NCBI GenBank assembly: GCA_033675545.1
Contig: JAWDGP010005687.1
Location: 429,001 to 493,000 of the forward strand
From: Elysia crispata
Taxonomy: Eukaryota > Mollusca > Gastropoda > Plakobranchidae
Direction of reading: 5' to 3'
DNA: 64,000 bases
Shown here: positions 37,156 to 49,151 of the stretch, one piece after another
How the letters are laid out: every line of letters starts with the position of its first letter
Numbering within the stretch: position 1 is the first letter of the stretch
Made by a program: the position numbers and the translations under genes
The notes under the pieces: generated by a model
Told to the model about the DNA's origin: nothing
Databases searched by the model: none
What the model saw: the letters and a program-made list of their open reading frames with translations, nothing else

Positions 37156-38079
37156 ATGAGCTCAGACCGAAACCGACCTGGCTCTACTAGTACTAGGAGT
37201 GCGAGGAAGGAAGATTTAAGTTGCGGTAAGTGTGACAAGGAGGTCGCACGGAGGGAACACGGTCTGAAATGCGACATGTGTGAAATGTGGCACCACACTG
37301 CATGTGAGGGGGTGAGTGAAGCCTTGTATAAGGCCATACAAGACAACGAACAGGACACAGCGCAAGGCTTACACTGGTTTTGCAGAAAGTTCAGTAAGTT
37401 CGCTAAAGGTTTTATGGCAGGGCTAAGTAAACTTGCAGCCAGACAGGATGCACTGGAAGAAAAGGTAAACCACCTTGAAGCTAATGTGACCGAAAAAATC
37501 AACATTGCCGACAAAACTCAAGAAGACATCTGGCAGAAACTAGACAATGTGGTGGGGGCCACGGCAGGAGAATGTTTCAAGGAAATGGAAGACAGAGGAC
37601 ACAGGAGGAACAGCGTTATATTTTTTGGAGTACAAGAAAGTACAAGCTCAGACCCCGAAGTGAGGAAGGAGGAGGACAAGAAAAACACAGTTGACATCAC
37701 CCGGAACGGACTTGGCTGCAATGTGGAAATCAGTCACACGAGACGCCTAGGAGCAAAAGATATGGACACAACAAGCGGAAAAAAGGTCCCACGGCCATTG
37801 CTGGTGAAGGTGCAGGATCAGCGGCAGGCCCAGGAAATGCTAAGATCGGGACGTAGGCTTAGAGATCTCGAAGACACAAGATTCCAGGCCATATCGGTAA
37901 GAAAGGACGTGACTTTTTTGGAGAGGGAAGAGATGAGGAAGCTGGTGAGCCTGAGGAATCAGAAAAGGGCGGAAACAGAAACACACGGAGGAGACGAGGT
38001 ATGGATGATCAGGAGAAACAAGGTGGTGAATATTGCGAGAACAGGAGCAGGAGACAACCTTGCTGCGGGCAAGGACTAA
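37156..38079 (+). CDS. LINE ORF1 protein, PHD finger plus coiled coil (307 aa)
   Basis: Intact frame from ATG 37156 to TAA 38077-38079. Residues about 17-76 form a PHD-like zinc finger (CGKCDKEV, then CDMCEMWHHTAC, ending LHWFC). A heptad-like helix (about 92-130, ALEEKVNHLEANVTEKIN) should trimerise the protein. After about residue 150 a basic nucleic-acid-binding part follows, with SVIFFGVQES and PRPLLVKVQD resembling the RRM/CTD fold of LINE ORF1 proteins. Its expected role is to bind the element RNA and act as a chaperone in the retrotransposition particle. The start follows a good context (AACCATGA). This is the only open frame of this element that has survived intact. Confidence 0.85.
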   Translation: MSSDRNRPGSTSTRSARKEDLSCGKCDKEVARREHGLKCDMCEMWHHTACEGVSEALYKAIQDNEQDTAQGLHWFCRKFSKFAKGFMAGLSKLAARQDALEEKVNHLEANVTEKINIADKTQEDIWQKLDNVVGATAGECFKEMEDRGHRRNSVIFFGVQESTSSDPEVRKEEDKKNTVDITRNGLGCNVEISHTRRLGAKDMDTTSGKKVPRPLLVKVQDQRQAQEMLRSGRRLRDLEDTRFQAISVRKDVTFLEREEMRKLVSLRNQKRAETETHGGDEVWMIRRNKVVNIARTGAGDNLAAGKD

Positions 38080-38111
38080 CAAAGGCAAGGGAAATACAGC
38101 CTTTGAACAAT

Positions 38112-41042
38112 ATGTATAGTGTACAAAAAGTTCAAGTTAATACTAACCATTCCTCAGTTAAAAAGGATTTGGTGCGCTGCGTTTATTCAAATGTTGACGG
38201 TTTTTTAAACAAGAGGTTAGAATTTTCTCCATTTATTGCATATGAGCAGCCTGATGTTATTTGTCTAACGGAAATTGTTCCAAAGTGTTTTTAGTTCGCT
38301 GTTCAGAAAGCTGAGTTGGAAATGGATGGTTACGAATGTTTTTTTAAAATAGAAGAAAAGAATGCTCAAAGAGGAGTGCTGATTTCTATGAAAGAGAGCC
38401 TTAGGGCACAAGAAATACGTTTCAAAGGACAAGACAGGGTGAAAGATACTGTATGGGTGGAGATTAGCCTGCAGAACGGAGATAGACTGCTCATAGGATG
38501 TGTATACCGATCACCCAACAATACAAAGGACGAAAACGACATGCTATATGGACTAATAAAGAACGCAGTCGGCGTTAGACCACTGGTACTGCTCGCTGGT
38601 GATTTCAATCATCCAGAAATAGACTGGGAGAAGGAGACATCGCCACCCGGTGAAAACCACAAGGCAGCAATATTTCTGGAAGCGGTGGTGAGAGATAACT
38701 TTATGTATCAACATGTCAGAAACCACACACATTATAGAGCTGAACAAACCCCAATCCTGATAGACTTAATTCTTACGAGTGAAGAAGGGATGGTAAACAA
38801 TATCGTTCATGACGCACCGTTGGGAAAAAGTCATCACCAGGTTCTCAAATTTGAAATTAGGACTTCCGTACAAAGCAAAGAGAGAGGTCAGGACACCAGA
38901 CTTATCTTCTCCAGAGCAGATTTTGACGGTTGGAGGGAATATATTAGAAAGCTAAACATGAATGACAGGCTACAGGATATGGATGTCATGGAAGGGTGGA
39001 AAAGCTTCTTAGACACGTACAATCAAGCACTGGACAGATATGTTCCCAAAGCCGGAGGAAACCTCAAGAGTAAGACACCACGGAGAAAACAGCCTCTATG
39101 GATGAATGAAAAGGCTCTAAGCAAGGTTAAAAAGAAAAAGGCAGCATTTGCTCGGTATGTTCAGACAAGGGAAGGAAAAGATTACCAAGAATATGCTAAG
39201 GCAAGGAACCAAGCGGGTGCCGAATGCAAGAGAGCAATCAAGCAATATGAAAAATCAATGGCCAACAAAGCAAAGAGTAATCCAAAAGCATTTTACGCCT
39301 ACGCTGACAGCAAGATGAAAACAAAGCAAGGAATAGCTGAGCTAATAGACGAAAAAGGTAACACAGCCACAAGCAACAAAGAGAAAGCAGACACCCTGAA
39401 CAGATTCTTTTGCAGCGTATTCACTCAGGAAGACGTTAATGAGGTACCTCAATGTGAGAAAAGAAAAATTAGGTCTGAGCTCACCAACGTTATCTTCACG
39501 AGGGAGGAAATACGCAGAAAACTAGAGAAACTTGATCCTGGAAAGTCACCTGGGCCTGATGGTCTGCACTCACGTGCCCTCAAAGAGCTTGCAGAGGAAA
39601 TAGCAGAACCCCTTTCCATAATATTCACAAAGTCAATGGAGGAAGGAAAATTGCCAAGAATATGGAAAGATGCCACAATTACCCCAATTTTCAAAAAATG
39701 AGACAACTCTAACCCACGTAACTATCGGCCAGTCAGTCTCACCAGTATTGTTTGCAAAATGATGGAGTCTATAATTAGGGACAAAATCATGAAACATTTG
39801 CATCTAAATGACTTATTGTCGGAATGCCAACATGGATTTATACCAATGCGATCCTGTGTCACGAACCTATTGGAAGTAATTAACAAGTGGACAGAAGCAC
39901 TTGATGAAGGAAAGCCCATTGATGCTGCGTACCTTGACTTCGCTAAAGCCTTCGACTCAGTCCCACATCAACGTCTAATCTTGAAAATAGACTCGTACGG
40001 CATAATGTCAAAAGTACAGACCTGGATAAGGGCATTTCTGACCGACAGGCGTCAAAGGGTGTCAATCAGTGGATCTGTATCAGAATGGTCACCTGTGACT
40101 CTAGTGGAGTCCCGCAAGGAAGTATCTTAGGACCTGTTCTGTTTGTCATATTCATCAATGACTTGCCGGATGTTCTGAACTCATGGTGTCAAATGTACGC
40201 GGATGACACTTAAGTATCAACAACAGTGGACTCTGAAAAGGAAAGTCAGGTTCTCCAAAAGGACATCGACAGACTGGTGGAATGGGCTGTCCGATGGCAA
40301 CTCCACTTCAACGCTGCCAAGTGCAAAGTCATACACCTGGGTAGGAACAATCCAGCTCACAAATATACAATGAAGATGCACAACTCGGAAGAACTTGGAA
40401 CCTACGGGAACTGAAAAGGACCTTGGAGTACAAGTGGATGCAGAACTCAAATTCAGCCAACATATTGAAATGCAGGTAGCCAAAGCGAACAGGATACTGG
40501 GATTAATCAGGCGTTCTTACCAATTTCTTGACGACGTAAGGATGAAGCAACTATTCACAGCACTTGTTAGACCCCACCTCGAGTTTGCTAATGTTGCATG
40601 GTCCCCAAAATACCAGAAAGACAAAAACCTAATAGAAGGTGTGCAACGAAGAGCCACCAGGCTTGTCCCAGGATTGTCGACTTTGCCTTACGCAGTGAGA
40701 TTGGAGAGACTTGGACTACCAAGTTTACAGTACAGGAGGGACAGAGGAGATATGATTGAGGTGTATAAATATACACATGGACTGTACGACACCAAGTCTC
40801 CACTTACAATGGAACAGCGCACAAGAATACGGGGCCACTCACTTAAGCTCAAGAAGATCAGAGTTAACACTGGAACTCGTCAACACTTCTTTGCAGTAAG
40901 GGTCACGGACAGATGGAACGAACTCCCAGACGTGGTCGTGACTGCAACGTCACTCAACTGTTTTAAGAACAGACTAGACATATTGTGGAGCCAGTATATG
41001 TACCGATTTCGACAAGATCGGGCAAAAGGCCAGAAGGCCTAA
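38112..41042 (+). pseudogene. LINE ORF2: APE endonuclease and reverse transcriptase, broken
   Basis: The frame begins at about ATG 38112 just after ORF1. Endonuclease blocks are VYSNVDGFLNKR, PDVICLTEI, LLAGDFNHPEIDW and LIDLILTS; the terminal SDH block reads GKSHH, so a catalytic Asp is replaced. RT blocks are [45 protein letters not shown] (A), [14 protein letters not shown] (B) and MYADDT (C, about 40196-40212). Downstream, RRATRLVPGLSTLPYAVRL and HFFAVRVTDRWNELP complete the C-terminus. Lesions are TAG 38292-38294, TGA 39699-39701, a frameshift near 40100, TAA 40211-40213 right after YADDT, and a frameshift near 40405. Confidence 0.92.
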
Positions 41043-41052
41043 CAAAGCCCGG

Positions 41053-41077
41053 ATATCATATCATATCATATCATATC
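41053..41077 (+). repeat. (ATATC)5 LINE 3' tail
   Basis: Five pentanucleotide units lie 11 bp after the ORF2 stop, in the place where CR1/L2-type elements carry a short terminal repeat instead of poly(A). Confidence 0.85.
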
Positions 41078-41078
41078 A

Positions 41079-42863
41079 TGTTATGGCAACTGGACAGGGC
41101 TAGGTCTTTGAAATGAGATACTCCAGTTAGGAGAATTATTAATATTATTTATTTGGTGCAGGGTGGCTTCTTATGGGATTTACGGATTGTATTTCTTTAG
41201 TCAAAACCTAAAGATTATATTGGCAACAAGAGCAGTTTCATTTCATTCCGTTCTGCTTTAGAAAAACGTTCTGAGGCGACGCAGAGAGACGCGGTAGTAT
41301 TAAAAAAAGAAGGCAACTTTTCTTCTTCGGCAAGTGAAATATATTTCTTGATGACAACCATCTTACATAATCAATAAAAGGGATACAAAAGGGTATCGTT
41401 GTTAGAGCCATAATTATTATTGGAGTTTAGGCAACGGGAATTTACTGTCAGCCAATCAGCGCTAAAAATCACAACATGACTCTAAGTAGATACCTAAGCA
41501 TAACTTGCAGAAAATCAATGAACGCATGTGAAGACTACAGGAAACATATAAAAGAGATGCTCTATGGTTACTACAGAGGTGACGATCAATTTTTTTTCTT
41601 TTTTTTTTTTTTCTCAATATACAGGCGATTTTGGCGTCGCGCAGCTGCACGAGGTTAACATGCTTCCATACCTCAAGTGGACCTATTTTTGTGCTCTTGA
41701 TACTTTACTATGGGACCGAATGTGTAGCTTTACGTTAACGCTGGGTTGGAACCCAGCTCTTACATGGAAGTCTACTCTTCGGAGTTGTCAAGTATGAACA
41801 GCTTGGTGGCGGAGTAGGTAACACTGAAAATTGAAACCAGAGCTCGACCCATTGCTTCTCCCATCTATGACGGCATCTCCTCTCTTATGCAACGAGCGAC
41901 AATCTTTTGACCTGATAAAGGCACAAAATAATATTTCTGATCTAAAAAAAAACCCACGTTAACTTAGTTGCTGTTTTTATAAGTAATAAACACTGCTAAT
42001 TAAAACAGAAAAAATAACAACAAAACCCAACAGAAATCATGCGTAGAATTATACACAGGATCTTAACATGTGAAATGAAATCTCTCTCAGTCTGGCTTTC
42101 CACCCGTTTACATGACACCATCATTGTTAATTAGCTCCTTTCTGTGCAGTAGTTCTGTGGCACCTGATTTAGTTTCCGGGGTACCGGCATATAGTCAGCT
42201 AACACACTGTGTTTTGAAAGATGAGTATTTTGGCCCAAATACATTCCTATATCAAATGCAAAACGTTTCCCAAAGCTCGAACGCATTAATAGTTTATGTT
42301 TACTGCGTCAATTGCAAGTTCTGAAGAGGATAAAAAAGGTGATGATGGGGGAAAGGGTGTTCATGATAGCGACGCTGTTGGATGAAGAGAAAAAAAGGAG
42401 GAGCAGGAGAAGGCAGATATGGAGGAAGAGGAAGATAGAAGAGTTTAAAATATGTGGGCGGGGGAGGCTGCTGAAGATGAGGGATAGAAGGAACAGGATG
42501 AAGGGTGCGAGGAGGTTTAGAATAAGAGGTGTTGATATTAACTTAGACTCCACTGTGTTGAATAGTTGCCGATATTGGAAACAAAAAAAAATTACGATAT
42601 GAATCATATACGATGAAAATATCATTTTATTATGGCTTGTCTTCTCAGATAAGAGGAATTTTTCAAACGTATCCTATAGAAAACATTATAAACAATTATT
42701 TTTGCTCACGCATATCAAATTATAAATATTGAAAATATGAAGGAGTCATATTTAATTTCATTGGTCCTAAAATAGAATCAATAGTAAAAACACTTGCAAA
42801 GAATTTAACGTTAAGTTTGACTTTTATTTAGGCCAAAAGACAGTGCCTTCTGGCACGATCTTG
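41079..42863. other. Intergenic region
   Basis: No gene was recognised. A purine-rich stretch at 42305-42500 is open on both strands but low in complexity and not convincingly coding. Confidence 0.4.
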
Positions 42864-42878
42864 ACGGAAGTCGGAAGT
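42864..42878 (+). promoter_or_regulatory. Tandem ETS-type motifs upstream of RNASEK
   Basis: ACGGAAGTCGGAAGT contains two CGGAAG cores 7 bp apart, about 125 bp upstream of the RNASEK start codon. Paired ETS/GABP sites are typical of housekeeping promoters. The assignment rests on the motif and its position only. Confidence 0.45.
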
Positions 42879-42999
42879 TTAATATTTATGTTGTCATATG
42901 ATGATCATTGATCTTACTTTCGCCAGTTATCTAAGAAAGGAGTAGAGATCTTAGATTTTTCTGTAGGGAATTCATTCACCTAGTGTGCTTGTAGCAGGA

Positions 43000-43074
43000 A
43001 TGGCTTGCCCGATTCTTGGACCTAAATGTTCCGCCTATTACATGATTATTAGTGTTTGGGGTGTAGTCATGCTG
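43000..43074 (+). CDS. RNASEK: RNASEK exon 1
   Basis: 25 codons from the start Met to the middle of the first membrane segment (ending VVML), with a perfect GTAAGT donor. Confidence 0.94.
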
Positions 43075-45337
43075 GTAAGTAGATCCAAATGGCAAACTGT
43101 GTATTTTTTCTTAACATAATTATACTTATACTCAGTAGGCCTATTTATACATGCCATGTTTTACACTAGATTTAGAACTAGGCCTATATTCTTAGATCTA
43201 AGTTTTCTAATTTATAATATGGACCATTCGTCTATGTGTTAAACGGGGTTAAAAGTGCAAACTTGTTGATCATTATTATTAGCTCTGAATCTGACTCTGA
43301 GCGCAGACTTTTACATTAATTTTATCAGAGTTAATCGAGAACTAAAATTAATACAAACCTTGATTCTAGACTCTATGCATTATAAATTACTTATCAAGAT
43401 TTATTATTAACCAATAGGAAGTAGAAAGTGAGGAAAGAGTTCCTTTTAGGTACGGACTAATTTACACACCAAACAGGGCTTCGTTTGATCAGGACCATAG
43501 AAAAAGATTGGGCTTGGTTTTTGCTTCGGGTTAGGCCTACACAAATAAGAAAAATCAATTTATTTCAGCTCTGTCTCTTATCTGTAGCTACTGTTTCTTC
43601 TATGTAAAAAAAAACGTCCTTACAGAAAAGGAACTCTTTCTGAAAGTCAGACAGAGACAAAACGAACAAGAATCTAGCTAAGTTCTAAAGATAAGTTGAA
43701 TCACAATTAGATCTACATCCTGTTATAACATTTGTGGTTGGACGAAGTGAAACTGCATTGTTTGTTGTGTCGTTTGCAATGGTCTGGATGGTTGGCTTTG
43801 TTTATGTTTGAGCGACTTAACATGTGATATAAAATAGAACTAGGCCCATAATGTTTGGTTATGAAAAGTGAAGGTCATCTCAACTGTTTGCATTTCTAAG
43901 AATTGGCATAAGAAATATGTATAATTGAATATCATTAAAAGTGGTTTACTGCAAAAAGCGTAACCACCTCATCCTTACCTAGATTATTAGTCCAACCAAT
44001 TTGATTGATCTTCTACAGATTAAGGTAACATTATAAATCAGATATAGCAAGCATAGCAGATGAGGCAAAGGTAATATGGAGGGTTGGGAACTGTTTATGT
44101 AATTTAAAATGCCTCTCGTCTTATAAATTTATATTCCTTTGTTGTCATTCTCAGACATTGGAAGTGAGTTTAGCTCTAGTTGGAAACCTTTATAACCATG
44201 AACAATGAAGTGCCACTTCACATGCATGTGCTCCATGAGCCATGTATCTCTCAGATCAATTTTAATTCAGAAAAGTGAAGGAATTTTTCACTCCATCATC
44301 ATTCATATTCATAGCAAAGGCATGTGCTTTCCTTTGCCTTGCTTATGAATATTTTCATGGTCAGTTAGGTAAATGGTTCCAATCATTATAAAAAAAAATT
44401 CTGCCATCCAGCTGACACTGAGCAAGTAATGAAAAGATGCACAGTAATTTTAAATACATTTTTTAAAGATAAATTTCACATTCATAAGACATATTTTTGC
44501 ATTGATTTTTCATTTGTATCAGTACATTGTAAATTTTCCATGTCAATTTATTTTCTCGCTCTCTCTCCATTTTTTTTTCCATTTTAAAAAGTACATAAAC
44601 AGAACATGCATAGTGCACATTGTTTAACGTGTCAGCAGCACAATTATATAGTCAAAAGAAATAGCAAAAATGGTATCATTATCAACAATGAAAACAAATC
44701 AGGAATAAAAACAATATTGGCAATAACAATACTGTTATTAATAATACATGTACTTATTATAACAATACAATTTCAGGGAAAAAAATAACCATAATAACAA
44801 AGAGAATAATTATCACTATCACTATTGCACTACCATTACTACATATTATAATAACATATATTATTGTAAAATCGATGACAGTGATAAAATTACCAACAAA
44901 ATTCTATTTAAACCATAAAATTAAGCAAAAGCATTGCTAATTCACAATGTTAAGGATTATACGTAAAAAAAATGGTAATACCCATGTCCACTGATAAACA
45001 GCCAGCTCATCAGTATTGTTGTTGGAATTCATACACGTACAAATGATTCAAATAAACCTGAGATGTTAATAATATTGACATATCATTATTTTTTTTTCTT
45101 TTATTTCAGGTTCTGATGGGCATATTCTTCCAAATCCGCTCACCATCACTCTTTGAAGATATAAATGTGGATGAGGAAGCTTGGGCAAAACACAATATGA
45201 ACCTGGAATTTGTAAAATCGAGTTATGAGGACAATGCTGTGAACTGTTGGATTGCTGCAGTTCTTTATGCAGTGCTTTTTGTTTTCTCCTTCATACAACA
45301 GAGGATGAATGCTAGACAAACTTATGAGACTTCATAG
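43000..45337 (+). CDS. RNASEK: Ribonuclease kappa (RNase K), two exons, complete
   Basis: Exons 43000-43074 and 45110-45337 join in phase 0 to 100 codons plus TAG. The protein begins MACPILGPKCSAYYMII and has two hydrophobic membrane segments: SVWGVVMLVLMGIFFQI, which crosses the splice junction, and NCWIAAVLYAVLFVFSFIQQ near the C-terminus. These match human RNASEK (GPKLAACG, SAWGVIMLIMLGIFF, YNCFIAAGLYLLLGGFSF; 98 aa) in order and spacing. Members are small endosomal/ER membrane proteins with reported endoribonuclease activity and association with the V-ATPase. The start ATG in AGGAATGG is the only in-frame Met before the conserved GPK motif. The single intron is 2035 nt and contains a small MITE-like element. 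The C-terminal end and 3' UTR are duplicated at 50766-51061. Confidence 0.95.
43433..43640. mobile_element. Small TIR element (MITE-like) in RNASEK intron
   Basis: A 15-bp perfect inverted repeat GAAAGAGTTCCTTTT (43433-43447 and 43626-43640), extending to about 25 bp with mismatches, bounds a 208-bp segment. The flanks GAAAGTGAG (43424-43432) and GAAAGTCAG (43642-43650) look like a 9-bp target-site duplication with one mismatch, as for hAT (8 bp) or Mutator (9 bp) elements. No coding capacity. Confidence 0.5.
45110..45337 (+). CDS. RNASEK: RNASEK exon 2
   Basis: Encodes the rest of the first membrane segment (VLMGIFF), the lumenal loop and the second membrane segment, ending RQTYETS and TAG. 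The acceptor is TTTATTTCAG. Confidence 0.95.
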   Translation, partial: VLMGIFFQIRSPSLFEDINVDEEAWAKHNMNLEFVKSSYEDNAVNCWIAAVLYAVLFVFSFIQQRMNARQTYETS

Positions 45338-48300
45338 TGACATTTATTCAGATTCATAAACTTTCATTGAATGACTGAGAGTTTCCTTTGTCACATTTAA
45401 TTTGAAAAAAGCCTCCATTTACATATGATATTTTGGTTGTTTTCTTTCGGCCTCCAGATAGTTATGAAGCTTTAAAAGAGGGTAAGACTTCATAAAGAGT
45501 TAGAGAAAAAGTGCAGAAAAGAATTTATAAATATTTAGTATTGTAATATCAATGAAAAACTATTTGAGGCTGAATTTTATTTGTTCTATTTTTTTTTTGT
45601 GTCCATTCAACACAGAAAGTGGGACATGTGATGCTTGACATCTGTCTAGGGATTCGAATTCTCAAAAGCAATTTTGTGTTTAGAACAATTAGACAACTTT
45701 TAGACTTTTTTTGTTCTTTTCTTTTGCTTATTGAACCAGAAAGATATGTGTAAGATCGAGTGAAAAGAACAGTAAAACACTGGTCACAATGAATCTTTCC
45801 GAACTTGAATTTGATTAATTCTCCAGACAATTTAGCCTCCCTAAGCCAATAATTTCATCAGTCTAGAATCTTATGGATCCTAAAGCTTTGTTGAACTGTT
45901 TACTTTAAAGTTTTATTAGAAAGCAAAGACAAGTAGCCTACACTGAAAGCAAAGAACTTGAAAATATATCTTATTTTGACTCTGAGTAAACAATTGCAGT
46001 TGAATTTTTCACTGGTTGGCTGGCCTTTTGGGGGGGAGGGGTTGCACTTGGGGCAAAATTTAGCTTTTGTAGCGTTCCCAGATGTACTATGTCAATATTG
46101 TGTAGACTCAAGATGATTTTAAACTTTCTGTGATACTAACATGTCATACATGTTTTGCCATTTTGAATATCTATCATGAAACACTACATGTATCAGTGTT
46201 GATTTTCAACTGGAGAGAGTGGTAAATCAGTAAAGTTTTGTTAAGTTTTTGCTTTTGCGTCAATATGATGATGATGTATAGAAATAATATTTTTCACACT
46301 AGTCCCCCAAGTTTTGATTGAATAATCGGATAAACTGTAACTTCTAATGGTAAGACATGCATTTGATTTAAAATTGATTCAATTGGGGATATAATTGAAT
46401 AATTATGTATACATGATTATATATATATATATGCACATGTATATCCATTCCATATTTTACATGTGTGTATGTTTAATTTACAAATGATTGAATGTTGTCA
46501 ATTGTCCAGATCTGTAGGATTACAGTTCCACTTTTTGATTGTACCGTATCATTATCATAGATTTAATACATGTACCAATTTCCTCACCAATTGCAATTTT
46601 AAGTTGTAAAGCCACAGAAACAACTGAGAGTTATATATATATAAAAAAAGAAAATTGGGATGTGTAAACTGAGCTGAGATACATACATTTTTTTTCACAA
46701 ACATATTTCAAGCTATAATATATTTCAAAGTTTTTCATTTCATTTGCTATCTTTATATGTCTCAACATGACCTCTTTGGGAATATTTATAAAATAAAAGA
46801 TCTATGTTCCAGTATTTAAAAAAAATCGAAGTAAATTCCTGGAAGGCCAACTATATGAGGTAAACATGGGAATCATGAAACATATGATTTTTACATGTGT
46901 TATTTGAAAACCATAATCTCCATCATTGCCAGGATTTAGGCATAGGAATTCCCTTTAAAATCATAATTGTTTCACTTTTAAAGGAAAATCGAAAAGTTAA
47001 TCTGGATGGGCAGTAAAAATGAAAAAGAACTGCAAGTCTATTTGTCTAAGGGCTCATTGTAACTGTCAGAGCACCCTCTCTTACTTTAGTTTGATCTCAC
47101 TTTTCTTTTTAGCAGGGTATTGATTAGTTACACTCCTTCAAATCTCTTAGATTTATAGACTACATGAGACTAAAAATAAAATTTGCCTCTCTTTCTTTAT
47201 TTGAATTTCAATATTATTTTTCATAAGCAATGAATGAGTTTGGTCCAGAAATATCATTATTTCGTTATGACCAGGTGCAGTACTGGTACACATATTTTAA
47301 GAAAAGTAAAGAAGTGATATTAAAGTACATGTACATAGAAAACGAAACAAAAACAGAATTTTGAAATGGAAACTGGTTTGTTCTTTAACTAGGCAGATTT
47401 TTCATCATTTTTATTTTGTGGCTTTTTTGTTGTCATTTCCTTGTTTACATGCCCTTTTGTGTCTCAGTCTCAATCTCCAAGCCCCTTTCAATTCTGTCTA
47501 AAACAGAAGTATGCAAATTTTGTTTTTGCCTTGAAAAAGAAAATTGATTTAACTAGATTTGATTTGTACATTATGCGGCCAGCATGAATGTGGTGAAATT
47601 GATGCAAAGGCTATCTATGAATTTTGATTTTGAAACCTCAAGTAATTTTGTATACGGTTAAATGTTTTTTTTTCCATTGTGTTTTTCAATGTGTAAAAAA
47701 AAACAACAAACACTTGAAAGCAAATAAATAGTTTAGTACTGCATGATTTCAAAATATAAAAACATTTTGTTATTTTTTAGAGAATTATGATGACTTCAAT
47801 AAGAGTCTGGGAATATTGCATTGCCCTAAACACCAACATTATAAATATACCATGAGTTACACTGACACAGCTCATTTTGACCGGATGCAAAACATTTTAA
47901 TACAAACCTTTTGTTCCAGCCAAATTTTTTTAATTACTTTGTTTCAAACGTTATAAGGTTTTCTCACTGAGACAGTAATTAAAAAAAACCCCTAAAGGTG
48001 CTTGGTATCTTTCATGTTGCAATGAGTTTCAATATTGGAATATCTAATCAGAATTGTTAAGTGCTGAATGTATTGACTTAGTGGCAGTCATGTGTATTTT
48101 GAGACTGAATTTCTTAATAAGGAAATTGTGGTTAGCGTAGTATTGTTTTGTCTTGTTCTGCCTAAATCATTGAATGCTAAAGGGCAACCTTGAAATAAAG
48201 GCTTAACTCTTTGCAAAAAGCTGTGGCCTAGTATTATTTGAATGTTTCTCTCGTCAGCTAATTATTCGGTAGAAGAATTTTAGTTCGTGATCATTTGTAA

Positions 48301-49151
48301 AATTTTTCCATCAATAAATAAATGTAAATGTAGTCCCCAAATGTTTCATGTGATTATGGCATATGAGTATGTACTTGTATAATATCTGTCAAGTAGTTTG
48401 TGGTTTAAATATTTGTTGTTTTTTTTTCCTAATCCCTTTAAACTTAAGGCATAAAGATGTCAATCAGTTCCAAAAAATTCCTTATATGGCCTCATATTTC
48501 TGAATAGCTTGTTCAATGCAAAATTTAAATGACAGTGGGGTGGGTTCATATAATAAAAGCAATTATTTTCTTTGGACTAAAGATGGTTGAATTATTTATT
48601 CGAGATATCTGCATCTACAGATGTCTACAGTTTATGCAACTTCAGCAGTATGCATTTAATTATAATGAATCATATCAATTAATTCAGTTTGATAATGTTT
48701 TAAATGATATTTTCAGAGACTGCTTTAAATCTGCCCCTACGGGAATATGTCTTAATGATTGAGATAGCCTGTCAAATAGAGTTAGGTTAACACTTTTCAT
48801 TTGATTTGACATTCTTTGCAGCATAGGGACATACAAGTTGGGTCAAAATATTTTGTGGTCTACCCTGATAAAATGTTGATTGTGAAGGAACATCTTACCA
48901 CAAATCCTGTTTTGAAGGCTGGTATTGATTGCATTCCTGTAAGATATCTATAGAACCCCTATTTAACTATTGAATTATTAGACCTCGGCCATAGATACAT
49001 TTAATGATTTATTAATTGGAAAACTTTAGGTGCTCCGACTAAACTTTCTAATCCATCGTCTGTAATATATGAGGTGAGGCAGCGGGAGAACAAAAACTGA
49101 TTTTAATTAAAATTGATTTCTCTTCCACTTTTTGGCAATACAACACAATTA
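45338..49151 (+). other. RNASEK 3' UTR and downstream region
   Basis: AT-rich and without recognised genes. Candidate poly(A) signals are AATAAA at 46792-46797 and 48194-48199. The first 267 bp are duplicated at 50766-51061. Confidence 0.5.

Larger units (their letters stand above)
36752..41078 (+). mobile_element. Nearly full-length CR1/L2-like LINE
   Basis: About 4.3 kb with a 5' UTR containing two related ~107-bp units, ORF1 (37156-38079), ORF2 (38112-41042) and a 3' (ATATC)n tail. The PHD-type finger in ORF1, the APE-type endonuclease, the GVPQGS/YADDT reverse transcriptase and the short-unit 3' repeat instead of poly(A) fit the CR1/L2 superfamily. ORF2 has several inactivating lesions, so the copy is non-autonomous. 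Host DNA resumes after 41078. Confidence 0.92.

Noticed and set aside
41748-41765. Near-palindrome GCTGGGTTGGAACCCAGC
   Set aside because: Only 8-bp arms, no associated repeat or gene, likely chance.
42308-42625. Overlapping purine/pyrimidine-rich open frames on both strands
   Set aside because: Low complexity (Lys/Arg on one strand, Leu/Phe on the other), with no homology recognised and no splice context.
48840-48960. Possible extra tyrosine-recombinase fragment (YPDKMLIVKEHL)
   Set aside because: Too short, and the neighbouring motifs (HxxR, TIGRW) are absent.
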